In this document: positions 17,016 through 25,426 of the stretch, one piece after another
Position numbering within the stretch: the stretch's first letter is position 1
Layout: each line of letters begins with the position of its first letter
NCBI GenBank assembly: GCA_963816925.1
Contig: CAWFMY010000009.1
Location: 124,001 to 188,000 of the forward strand
Direction: 5' to 3'
DNA: 64,000 nt
Source: CAIWHR01 sp963816925
GTDB lineage: Bacteria > Pseudomonadota > Gammaproteobacteria > Burkholderiales > Casimicrobiaceae
Notes under the pieces: model-generated
The model's database searches: none
What the model saw: the letters and a program-made list of their open reading frames with translations, nothing else
What the model was told of the DNA's origin: nothing
Program-made: the position numbers and the translations under genes

Positions 17016-17585
17016 ATGACGACTCTCGTTGCCGTTCGCAAGAACGACGAAATCACCATCGCCGCCGATTCGCTGACCACGTTCGGCGACACGCGGCTGT
17101 CGGCGGAGTTCGACCGGACGCCGGACAAGATCATCAAGTACCAGGGCACCTACATCGGGCTCTGCGGCAGCGCCGCCCACCAGCTCGTGTTCGAGAGCCT
17201 GCTCGCGAAGCACGGCGACCTCGACTTTTCGAACAAGGCCGGCATCTTCGAGACGTTCCGCAAGCTCCACCCGATCCTCAAGGAGCAGCACTTCCTCAAC
17301 CCCAAGGAAGAGGACGACGACCCGTACGAGTCGACGCAGATCACGGCGCTCGTCGCCAACGCGCACGGCATCTTCGGCGTCTACTCGATGCGCGAGGTGT
17401 TCGAGTACACGCGGTTCTGGGCCGCGGGCACCGGCCGCGAATTCGCGCTGGGCGCGATGCATTCGCAATACGGCCGGCTGCGGACGGCGGAAGCCATCGC
17501 GCGCGCCGGCATCGACGCCGGCACCACGTTCGACAAGAACTCGGGCCTGCCGCTCACGCTCTACACCGTGGCCGCGGAGCACTGA
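17016..17585 (+). CDS. Proteasome-like Ntn hydrolase of the BPH type (betaproteobacterial proteasome homologue)
   Basis: 189 aa. After removal of Met1 the N-terminal Thr would be the nucleophile (TTLVAVRKNDEITIAADS). Asp17 (AADS) and a Lys in RTPDKII match the Thr1/Asp17/Lys33 triad of proteasome beta subunits and HslV, with a short insertion before the Lys. The sequence differs from HslV (no AGDGQ segment) and is shorter than Anbu; it fits the family described as BPH, which forms double-ring tetradecamers without a known ATPase. No hslU-like ATPase lies nearby. Located between gluQ and hslO on the same strand. Family call from memory of its features; moderate to high confidence. Confidence 0.8.
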   Translation: MTTLVAVRKNDEITIAADSLTTFGDTRLSAEFDRTPDKIIKYQGTYIGLCGSAAHQLVFESLLAKHGDLDFSNKAGIFETFRKLHPILKEQHFLNPKEEDDDPYESTQITALVANAHGIFGVYSMREVFEYTRFWAAGTGREFALGAMHSQYGRLRTAEAIARAGIDAGTTFDKNSGLPLTLYTVAAEH

Positions 17586-17598
17586 CGGGCCGCGCGCC

Positions 17599-18531
17599 AT
17601 GCCCACGAGCCCGCCGTTCGCCGACGCGCTGTCGCGCTTCGTGTTCGAGCATGCCGCCGTGCGCGGCGCGCTGGTGAGCCTCGACGGCGCGTGCCGCGAC
17701 ATCCTCGACTGCCATCCGTACCCGCCCGCGCTGCAGCGCTCGCTCGCCGAGCTGCTCGCGGCCGCCACGCTGCTCGCCTCGACGCTCAAGTTCAAAGGCG
17801 CGCTCATCGTCCAGCTGCAGAGCGACGGCCCCGTGCGGCTGCTGGTCGTGGAATGCGACGCCACGCTCACGCTTCGCGCGACCGCGCAATGGAACGATGC
17901 CGCCGCAGCGCTGCCCGCGGCGACCACGCTCGCGGAGCTCGCCGGTGGGCCGGAACACGGCCGGCTTGCGATCACGCTCGACCCGAAGGACGGCGGACCG
18001 CTGTACCAGGGCATCGTCGCGCTGGAGGCGCACTCGATCGCGAGCTTGATCGAGCACTATCTGCGTACGTCCGAACAGATCGACAGCCGGATGACGATTG
18101 CAACGGAAGGCGCGCGAGTGCGCGGCCTCCTGCTGCAGCGCCTGCCCGGGGCGACCTCCGCGGACGACGAGACCTGGATTCGCGCTGCCGCACGCGTGGA
18201 TGCCTTGCCCGCTGCGGCGCTGCTCGCCCGGGGTGGCGCGCCCGAATTGCTGCAGGGCTGCCTTCCCGACGACGACGTGCGGTTGTTCGCTCCGCGCGCG
18301 GCGCGCTTCGCGTGCAGCTGCTCCGAAGAGCGCGTCGCCAATGCGCTGCGATTGATCGGCCGCATCGAAGTTGACAGCATTCTCGCCGAGCAGGGCTTGA
18401 TCGGAATCACCTGCGAATTCTGCAACAAGCAGTACACGTTCGTCGCGGAAGACGCGCGCGCGCTCTTCGCGACCGATCGCGGCACTGCGGCCGGGTCACG
18501 CCGAAAGCCGCAAGGCCCCGTCCGGCATTGA
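17599..18531 (+). CDS. hslO: Redox-regulated chaperone Hsp33
   Basis: Holdase activated by oxidative unfolding; 310 aa, cytosolic. The C-terminal zinc redox switch is present as CSC (FACSCSEERV, about residue 237) and CxxC (TCEFCNKQY, about 271). The N-terminal domain shows LKFKGALIVQLQSDGPV, typical of the family. Thirteen nt after the BPH gene and 16 nt before the PaiB-like gene. Confidence 0.95.
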   Translation: MPTSPPFADALSRFVFEHAAVRGALVSLDGACRDILDCHPYPPALQRSLAELLAAATLLASTLKFKGALIVQLQSDGPVRLLVVECDATLTLRATAQWNDAAAALPAATTLAELAGGPEHGRLAITLDPKDGGPLYQGIVALEAHSIASLIEHYLRTSEQIDSRMTIATEGARVRGLLLQRLPGATSADDETWIRAAARVDALPAAALLARGGAPELLQGCLPDDDVRLFAPRAARFACSCSEERVANALRLIGRIEVDSILAEQGLIGITCEFCNKQYTFVAEDARALFATDRGTAAGSRRKPQGPVRH

Positions 18532-18547
18532 CCGACGAATTCGCGCC

Positions 18548-19192
18548 GTGAGCCTCTACGTTCCCCGCCATTTCGATGCCGGCAACCGCGTCGCCGTCGC
18601 GCGACTTTTGCACGACCATCCCTTTGCGACGCTGGTCACGCCCACCTCCGGCGAACCGCATGTCTCGCACGTCCCGTTGCTATGGGTGGGCGACTGCGAG
18701 CCGCACGGCACGCTGATCGGACATTTTGCCCGCGCCAATCCGCATGCCGAAATCGCCGAGGGGGCCGAGTCGATCGCGATCTTTCACGGCCCGCATGCCT
18801 ACGTCTCGCCGTCGTGGTATGCGGAGCCCGCGGCCGCGGTGCCGACCTGGAACTACGCCGTGGTCCACGCGCACGGCACACTGCATCTCGCGCGCACGCC
18901 GGCGGAAACGCGCGCAATCCTCGACGTGCTGATCCACCGCTTCGAGTCTGGCCGCGACGCGCCGTGGCAACCGGGGCTCGACCGGGCGCGGATGGACGCG
19001 ATGGTCAACGCGATCGTCGGGTTCCGGATGAAGATCAAGCGCATCGACGCCAAGTTCAAGCTGTCGCAGAACCGGGCACCCGACGACCGCGCGCGCGTGG
19101 CGGCGGCGCTGGCTGCGGAGGGCTACGCCGAGGCCGACGCGACCGCCGCATGGATGCGCGCGTACGTGACGCCCGCCGATGGGCAACCCTGA
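18548..19192 (+). CDS. PaiB-like FMN-binding family protein
   Basis: 214 aa with a split-barrel flavin-binding fold. Family signatures are SLYVPRHF at the start, GPHAYVSPSWYAEPAAAVPTWNY in the middle and GFRMKIKRIDAKFKLSQNR near the end. PaiB was first linked to control of sporulation and protease genes in Bacillus, but in proteobacteria most members are uncharacterised and may bind flavin or haem. It overlaps hslR by 14 nt, so it is almost certainly in the same transcript. Confidence 0.88.
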   Translation: MSLYVPRHFDAGNRVAVARLLHDHPFATLVTPTSGEPHVSHVPLLWVGDCEPHGTLIGHFARANPHAEIAEGAESIAIFHGPHAYVSPSWYAEPAAAVPTWNYAVVHAHGTLHLARTPAETRAILDVLIHRFESGRDAPWQPGLDRARMDAMVNAIVGFRMKIKRIDAKFKLSQNRAPDDRARVAAALAAEGYAEADATAAWMRAYVTPADGQP

Positions 19193-19601
19193 GCGCGGCG
19201 GCGACGCGCCGGATGCCGCCGCCGGCCGCGTCCGCTTCGACAAATGGCTGTGGGCGGCACGCTTCTACAAGACGCGGAGTCTCGCCGCGCAGGCGATCGA
19301 CGCCGGTCAGGCGCGACTTGCCGGCGTGCGCGTGAAACCTGCCCACGTCGCGCGAGTCGGCGATGCGGTGTCCCTTCGCCGGCATGGCATCGTCGCCGAG
19401 GTCATCGTCACCGCGCTGTCCGACCGCCGCGGATCGGCGACCGCTGCGGCGAAGCTCTATCGCGAAACCGAAGCGAGCATTGCCGCGCGCGAAACGGAGG
19501 AGTTGGCCCGGCGCCAGGCGGCGGAACTGCAGCCGCGATTCGCGGGCCGGCCGACCAAGCGTGAACGGCGCAAGCTCGAGGATTTTCTCAACGAGCCGTA
19601 A
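19179..19601 (+). CDS. hslR: Heat-shock protein 15 (S4-domain ribosome rescue factor)
   Basis: 140 aa RNA-binding protein that recycles stalled 50S subunits carrying peptidyl-tRNA. The S4 domain starts VRFDKWLWAARFYKTRSLA and covers about residues 16-80; the basic C-terminal tail ends GRPTKRERRKLEDFLNE, a clear family mark. Linked here to hslO as in many proteobacteria. Overlaps the preceding gene by 14 nt. Confidence 0.93.
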   Translation: MGNPERGGDAPDAAAGRVRFDKWLWAARFYKTRSLAAQAIDAGQARLAGVRVKPAHVARVGDAVSLRRHGIVAEVIVTALSDRRGSATAAAKLYRETEASIAARETEELARRQAAELQPRFAGRPTKRERRKLEDFLNEP

Positions 19602-19605
19602 CCGT

Positions 19606-19776
19606 TCAGCAGAGCCTCAACGCACCGAGGTCGAGCAGCAGGTCCGGATTCTGGTAGCCGCGCCAGATCGCCCACGCCATGAGCGCGGCAAGCACGAGGC
19701 CGATCGAATGCCAGACGAGGCGCGGAACGCGCGCGAAACCGCGTTGCCGTGAAGGCGGAAAGCCGATGTAACCCGA
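19606..19776 (-). CDS. Possible small single-pass membrane protein (start unresolved)
   Basis: An open frame of 56 codons between stops encodes a basic N-terminal segment, one hydrophobic helix (GLVLAALMAWAIW) and the tail RGYQNPDLLLDLGALRLC. The tail looks conserved-protein-like, but the frame has no ATG, and the only possible start near its beginning would be non-canonical. An ATG in a neighbouring frame at 19780 could supply the start if one base is wrong. Convergent with hslR. Low confidence. Confidence 0.3.
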   Translation of the reverse strand, partial: SGYIGFPPSRQRGFARVPRLVWHSIGLVLAALMAWAIWRGYQNPDLLLDLGALRLC

Positions 19777-19805
19777 TCATCGCGCGAGGATACCCGTATG
19801 GATCG

Positions 19806-19900
19806 GCCGCATGCGCGACTCGCGATTGCTCCGATCCCTGCGCTCTGCGCGGGGCCCCTCTCCGCGGCTCGCGTCGCTACGCCCTCGAGGGCCTTCGGCC
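19806..19900 (-). repeat. Interspersed intergenic repeat, copy A
   Basis: Read on the minus strand, this stretch resembles 41431-41525. One ungapped block matches at 30 of 33 positions (core GCGGAGAGGGGCCC) and a second at 23 of 24 (GGGATCGGAGCAA, then CGCGAGTCGC). It overlaps the last codons of the MerR-type gene. Looks like a REP- or MITE-type element without coding capacity. Confidence 0.6.
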
Positions 19901-20902
19901 ATCTGCGGTCCCAGCACCGTCACCGGCGTTTGCGGCAGGACGCCCCAGCTCGCGCATCGTCGCCATGATCGAGCTGAAATCCGCCGCCGTGCACACGTTG
20001 GCGATCGGCTTGGCGAGCAGGTTGACGGCACGTCCACTGACGATCAGCGGCAGGTCTTCCGGCAACGCGGCGCGCAGCGAGCGGATCTCCTGGCCGGCGA
20101 TCTTGCCCGAGATGCCGCGATCGAACAGCAGGACGACCAGCGCCACCTTATAGGCCTCGGCCGCGCCGGCGATTTCCTGCGCCGGCACGCCGGCGCCGAG
20201 CGACAGGCAATTGATGCCGTCGGTGAAGAGCAGGAGCTCGAGGATCGCGAGCCCGAGCTGGTTCGGATCGTTGGGCGGCGTGGCGAGCAGGATCTGCCGC
20301 GCATCGCGCGTCGGCCGCACGAGGCGCGTCACGTCCCGCAGCAGCCGCTGCGCGAGGTCGGCAAAGCGCAGCTCCTGGAAGTTCTGCATTTCGCCGCGAA
20401 CGACGCGCTCGTGCACCGCCTCGTTCAGCGGAATCAGCGTGGACTCGAGAAACTTGCGCAGCCCCTGACCGACGAGGAGCTTCGACAGGTGGTTCTGGAG
20501 CTCGCCGATGCGATGCGCTCCCAGCAGCTTGACCGCGGTTTCGATCTCGCCGGGCAGCGGCGCCGGCGCCTCGACGGCAAGACCCATCATCGATTGCAGC
20601 GCCGATTCGGCGAGCGGCACGACCGCACCGGCGCGCCAGCCCTCGGAAAGCAGCTGCTTGATGAGCTTCAGACGCGCCACCTGATCGGAAGGATAGACGC
20701 GGTCCCCGAAGGCGTCGCGCAGCGGCGCGGGAAAACCGTACCGGCGCTGCCACATATAGAGTTGCTCACGCCGCAGTCCGGTAATGCGGACGACTTCGCG
20801 GATATGCGCATGGCTTCTGGATTCCGCGGTACCGTCGCGCGGCTCGACCAGCATCGCGGCCGGCTCGTGCCGCCGCGTCGGTGCCTTGATCAGGATGCCC
20901 AT
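19877..20902 (-). CDS. MerR-family regulator with degenerate cobalamin-binding domain (CarH/LitR-like)
   Basis: 341 aa. The N-terminal MerR winged helix (about residues 33-75) carries LYMWQRRYGFPAP, typical of the CarH/LitR branch. A helical domain follows, then a Rossmann-like C-terminal domain (about 200-320). In B12-dependent members this domain has E/D-x-H-x-x-G with the cobalt-ligating His; here it reads DPNQLG (212-217), so the His is Asn. The protein probably does not bind adenosylcobalamin as a base-off ligand and may sense something else or nothing. Start chosen at 20902, preceded by AGGGAAAG. Divergent from the PilZ-like gene. Confidence 0.85.
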   Translation of the reverse strand: MGILIKAPTRRHEPAAMLVEPRDGTAESRSHAHIREVVRITGLRREQLYMWQRRYGFPAPLRDAFGDRVYPSDQVARLKLIKQLLSEGWRAGAVVPLAESALQSMMGLAVEAPAPLPGEIETAVKLLGAHRIGELQNHLSKLLVGQGLRKFLESTLIPLNEAVHERVVRGEMQNFQELRFADLAQRLLRDVTRLVRPTRDARQILLATPPNDPNQLGLAILELLLFTDGINCLSLGAGVPAQEIAGAAEAYKVALVVLLFDRGISGKIAGQEIRSLRAALPEDLPLIVSGRAVNLLAKPIANVCTAADFSSIMATMRELGRPAANAGDGAGTADGRRPSRA

Positions 20903-21149
20903 CGTCGTCTTTCCCTTACGCTTTGCGTCACATTGCATGTTCAATCTGTGCTGGACAAGTATATCCGCGGACCGCCGTACGGGCAGGTCGAGTCCGCAGG
21001 GACTTGTCGTCGCGCCGCCGTGCCGCCCATTCCATCATCCTGTGCAGCACGTCGCGTACCATGCACGATGCGTGCCAGCCTCTTGCACGACCCTATTGCC
21101 GCTCCCCGGTCTTTTGGGCGATGATCGGAGATCAGGCGGCGGCGACGGC
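20903..21149. other. Divergent intergenic region, possible untranslated transcript
   Basis: No convincing gene. It holds the promoter side of the MerR-type gene (an A/T-richer stretch near 20930-20970 with TATATC at 20960-20965). On the plus strand it ends in a strong intrinsic terminator at 21150-21176, so a plus-strand transcript should start inside it. Confidence 0.4.
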
Positions 21150-21176
21150 AACCGCCGGAATTCGCGGCGGTTTTTT
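21150..21176 (+). terminator. Intrinsic terminator in the leader of the PilZ-like gene
   Basis: Stem AACCGCC / GGCGGTT with a 9-nt loop and six T residues. It lies 36 nt before the next start codon, with no coding gene upstream on the same strand, so it could end a small RNA or act as an attenuator. Confidence 0.65.
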
Positions 21177-21211
21177 GACACCAGCGGAGCGAGCTTCCGA
21201 ACTCCAGCCCG

Positions 21212-22910
21212 ATGTTCCGACTAGGCAAAGAAAACAAGGAACCCTTGGCGGATGCCAAGACGGCGGAGCGATGGTTTGCATCGCTGCCCGCCAACGATCC
21301 GCTCGCGCTCCAGCGGAACGTCGTCGCCGAGCTCGCCAAGCTGTGCGAGCAGAACGTGCGCCATACGCCGCAGGGGCTCGAAGCCGTCTTTCGCATCGAC
21401 GTGGCGACCAAGGACGTGCGCGAAAGGCTCGTCCTGCAGTACCTCGAGCACGCCAGCCGCTCATCGAAGATCGAGAATCAGCTCTGGCAGTCGCTGTTCG
21501 ACCTGTCGCAGGGTTTCCTCGCCTGCTACGGCGGCGTTCGCGCAGGAAGTCTCCCGCCATGCGCAAAGCAACAAGTGGCAGGGGCTCCTGCCCGAGCTCC
21601 TCGCGCGCCAGATCCTGCACCTCGGCCTCGACGCCAAGATCAGGCTGTTTCGCTACGAGCAGTGGATTCCCGCGAAATGGGCCGAGCTGCATGCGCTCTT
21701 CATGCTCGCATGCTCGCGGCAGATCGAGCGGCATGGGCTCGTCACGAACGCCGACGGCGAGTCGACGACGATCGAGCACGAATACCTGGTCGCGCTGGTC
21801 CTCCACCTCGTCAATTCCGGCAACCTGACGCCGAAGCATCTCGATTGGGTGGCGAGCCACCTCGACGAATGGTGCCAGCCGCTGCGGCTCACACTCGAGC
21901 CGTCCTCCGTCACGTCGTTCTACGTCGACCTCGGCAGCCGCACGGGCTTGCGTCGCCGTTCGCCGGCGCCGCTCGAAGGCCGCGTGCTGTTTCTCGATAC
22001 GCGCCCGCTGCATGCGTTGCTGATGCAGAACGTCGCCGTCCTGGAGCAGAAGATCCGCAGCCAGCCGCTGTCGGACAAGACAGCGCGACGGAGCGAACAG
22101 CTGGCCCTCGTGAGCAAGCTCGCCTCGCAGGTCGATCCGGAGTTCAAGCCGTTTGCCCGCCGCGGCGAGCGCACGTCGGCCGCCGGCAACGTCGACGCGA
22201 TCGTCGGCTTCGCGAAGATCTCGGCCTACCTGCGCGAAGAGGAGCGACAGCCCACGCCCGTTCTCGATCCCGGCAACAGTTTCGGCGGCACGATGGAGCT
22301 CGCGGTCTTCGGGCGCGCGCGCAACGAGACGGATCGCCGGATCGAGCAGGCCAAACGCCGCCTCGAAACTTACGCCGCGCCCGGCGGCGCGTGGGAGGTG
22401 AAGGACGTCAGCCAGACCGGATTCCGGCTGCTCGCGCCGATGAGCGTCGCCAACGCCGTCACGCTCGGCACCCTCGCGGCGATCCGGCCGCACGGCCAGC
22501 GGGTCTGGGCGCTCGGCATCGTCCGCCGGATCCGCCGGCTCACCGCCGATCGCGCGGAAATCGGCCTGCAGGTCATCGCGAACGCGCTGTCGTCGGTCGA
22601 CCTGATCGAGCAGCGCAAGTCGACGGACGACGACTACTCCGTCGACGGCGAGGCGACGACGATCAATGGCCGCGTTTTCCAGGGCCTCCTCCTGTCGCTG
22701 CGCAAGCGTGAATCCGATCCCGCCGTGACGTCGCTGATCATGCCCGCTGTGGAATACCAGCCGGCACGGCGTTTCAAGCTGCAGACGCCGAAGACCAGCA
22801 ACGCCATCCGGCTGGGCCGCCTGCTCGAGCAGCAACCGGAGTGGGTCTGGACCGCCGTCGAGCCTTTCGATCGCCCGGGCTCGGCCACGGGCGCCGCGCA
22901 CCGCCGTTAA
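21212..22910 (+). CDS. PilZ-like domain protein, uncharacterised (one frameshift near 21530)
   Basis: About 565 aa after removing one extra G near 21530 (CYGG to CYAAFAQEVS). The long N-terminal helical region has no recognised domain. The C-terminal part (about 390-470) reads WEVKDVSQTGFRLLAP, the D-x-S-x-x-G pattern of the PilZ beta-barrel, followed by a VWALGIVRRIRRL strand region. The N-terminal RxxxR half of a c-di-GMP site is not obvious, so nucleotide binding is uncertain. Cytosolic, no membrane segment. It follows a divergent regulator and a leader terminator, which suggests controlled expression. Function not known to me. Confidence 0.7.
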
Positions 22911-23043
22911 TCCCATGGCCATGCGTGCCGCCGGGCCGCCCCGACGCTGGCGAGCGCGGGCGCGTCGCGACGCGGCGGCGGCCGACCCGCGTCGCCCGAA
23001 CGACGTCTGGTGCGAAGGCCGCGAATTCGTCGGAGATGGGCCA

Positions 23044-24703
23044 ATGCCGTCTGACCGGTACGCCGAAATCCATGCGGCGTACCGGTGGGACGTGCCGACG
23101 CGCTTCTCGATCGCCGAAGCGTGCTGCGGCCGCTGGGCGACCGACCGCACGCGCTTCGCGCTCTACTGGGAAGACGAATCCGGCGCGACCGCCGCGTTCA
23201 CGTTCTGGGACCTGGAGCAGCAGGCGAACCGCCTCGCGAATGCGCTGTCGGCGATGGGTGTCGCGCGCGGCGACAAGGTCGCGCTGATCCTTCCGCAGCG
23301 CCCCGAGACCGTCGTCGCGCACATCGCGATCAATCGCCTCGGCGCGGTCGCCGTGCCGCTGTCGTTCCTGTTCGGCCCCGACGCGCTCGAATTCCGGCTG
23401 CACGACTCGGAAACGAAGGTCGCGTTCGTCGATCCGCAGTCGCTGCCCAACATGGCCGCGATCCGCGAGCGGTGCCCCGGCATCGCGCATGTCGTCGGCG
23501 TCGCCGGCGCGCGCGAGTCCTGGATCACCTCATGGGAAACGCTGCAGGATAAAGGGTCGCGGCATTTCACGCCGCATGCCCGTCGCCGCGACCGACCCCG
23601 CCTATCTCGTCTACACGAGCGGCACGACCGGGCCGCCGAAGGGCGCGCTGATGCCGCAGCAGTGCCTCATCGGCAACCTGCCGGGCTTCGTCCACTCGCA
23701 CGACGGGTTCCCGCAGCCGGGCGACGTGTTCTGGTCGCCCGCCGATTGGGCGTGGACCGGCGGACTCATGGACGCGCTCCTGCCCACGCTGTATTTCGGC
23801 CAGCCCATCGTCGGCTACCGCGGCCGCTTCGAGCCCGAGCGCGCGTTCGCGCTCATCGAGAAATACGGCGTCCGCAACACGTTCCTGTTTCCCACCGCGC
23901 TCAAGATGATGATGAAGGCGTTTCCGCGGCCGCGCGAGCGCTTCGACGTGAACCTGCGCACGATCATGAGCGCCGGCGAAGCGGTCGGCACGGCGGTGTT
24001 CGAATGGGCGCAGGAGGCGCTCGGCGTCACCATCAACGAGATGTTCGGCCAGACCGAGATGAACTACATCGTCGGCAACTCGCACGAGCTGTGGCCGGCG
24101 AAGCCGGGCTCGATGGGGCGCCCGTATCCCGGGCACCGGATCGCGCTCATCGACGACGACGGCAACGAAGTGGCCGCGGACGAGATCGGCGAGGTCGCGG
24201 TGAACCGGGTCGCGCCCGACGGCACGCGCGATCCGGTTTTCTTCCTCGAGTACTTTCGCAATCCGGAAGGGACGGCGAAGAAATTCACCGGCGACTGGTG
24301 CCGCACCGGTGACCTCGCGAAGCGCGACGCCGACGGCTATCTCTGGTACCAGGGCCGCGCCGACGACATGTTCAAGGCCGCGGGCTACCGCATCGGTCCG
24401 TCGGAGATCGAGAATTGCCTCGTGCGCCATCCCGCCGTCGCGAATGCGGCGGTCGTCCCCTCCCCCGACGAGACGCGCGGCAATGTCGTCAAGGCGTTCA
24501 TCGTGCTCGCCGCCGGGCAGGCGCCGACGGCGGCGCTCGAGGACGACATCCGCCAGCACGTGCGCAAGTACCTCGCGCCCTACGAGTATCCGAAGGAAAT
24601 CGAGTTCATCGACGCGCTGCCGATGACGACGACCGGCAAGGTGCAGCGGCGCGTGCTGCGCGAACGCGAGCGTGAACGCAAGGCGGGAGAAGCCGGGCGA
24701 TGA
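23044..24703 (+). CDS. AMP-forming acyl-CoA synthetase (one frameshift near 23570)
   Basis: ANL-superfamily ligase that activates a carboxylic acid as the adenylate and transfers it to CoA; about 550 aa after frame repair. AMP-binding motif YTSGTTGPPKGAL, then GQTEMN, DWCRTGDLAKRDADGYLWYQGRADDMFKAAGYRIGPSEIE, and the catalytic Lys in TTTGKVQRR near the end. The frame changes by one extra base between LQDKGSRHF and VAATDPAYL. The ATG at 23044 has GGAG upstream and gives the usual N-terminus; an earlier ATG at 22915 lacks homologous-looking sequence. Substrate probably a short- or medium-chain acid; not certain. Confidence 0.88.
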
Positions 24704-24715
24704 AGCTTCGCGCGC

Positions 24716-24835
24716 GTGTCGGCTTTCGCCATCGCGACCTACGGTACCGACTACATGCTGATCCCCGACGCGCAAAGGGCCGTGGCGATCGCCGCGCTCG
24801 AAGCGGCGGAGCACACGATCAGCGCGGGGACGTAG
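24716..24835 (+). pseudogene. Remnant of an ACT-domain protein
   Basis: The frame directly after the acyl-CoA synthetase stop encodes FAIATYGTDYMLIP followed by AVAIAALEAAEHTIS and a stop. This resembles the end of CASTOR/DUF-type ACT proteins (STxDTDYxLV, then AxxALxxAGH). The first two thirds of such a protein are missing and there is no good start, so I read it as a deletion remnant. It overlaps the end of the exosortase partner gene on the other strand by 17 nt. Confidence 0.4.
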
Positions 24836-25421
24836 GAGTCGCGACGCCCGCGGGATTTTCCCGCAGCCGCTCCAGAAAGGCGCGGTGGGTGAGCACCCAC
24901 GTGACCGCCGGAACCACCGTCGGCAGGATGAGCGAGCCGAACTGGAACGCAAAGGCGATCGCCTCGCGCTGCCACGCCGCGAAACCGGTCTGCGACGCCA
25001 CCAGCGGCCCCGACGTGATCGCGACGTTCTTCAGGAAATCCGCCAGCACGCCCCACGCAACGAACGGCAGCTGGACCGCATAGCCGATCGCGAGCGTTCG
25101 CGGCAGCCGCGGCTCGCGCGCCGCCAGCACCAGCGAAGCGAAGAGCGGCATGCCGAACGAGTACAGGAGGCCATCCACGTCGACGGTGATGTGCGCGCTC
25201 GCGGCGAGCCCCTCGCCGGGCTTGAGCGATGTGGCGAACGTGAAAGCTCCCGCGTTCTGCTCGACCGCGGTCACGAGGTCGGGAAAGCCCACCTGCGCAA
25301 TGCCGGCGACGATCAGCTTCACCGGCCACAGCAGGAGCGGCGCGCCGAAATACCAGACGACGAACGCCGCGGGCAGCCAGACCAGCACCTTCAGGACGAA
25401 GCGCCCGAGCGGCGTCCGCAT
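24819..25421 (-). CDS. Exosortase H-associated membrane protein
   Basis: 200 aa with about four hydrophobic segments (near residues 8-35, 98-118, 125-145 and 170-190), and a periplasmic-looking region (about 45-95: TSLKPGEGLAASAHITVDVDGLLYS). It lies 5 nt after xrtH on the same strand, the place where a dedicated membrane partner of exosortase H is usually found, and the sequence fits that family as I know it. Its function in sorting is unknown. Start ATG 25421. Confidence 0.75.
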   Translation of the reverse strand: MRTPLGRFVLKVLVWLPAAFVVWYFGAPLLLWPVKLIVAGIAQVGFPDLVTAVEQNAGAFTFATSLKPGEGLAASAHITVDVDGLLYSFGMPLFASLVLAAREPRLPRTLAIGYAVQLPFVAWGVLADFLKNVAITSGPLVASQTGFAAWQREAIAFAFQFGSLILPTVVPAVTWVLTHRAFLERLRENPAGVATPTSPR

Positions 25422-25426
25422 CGCGG

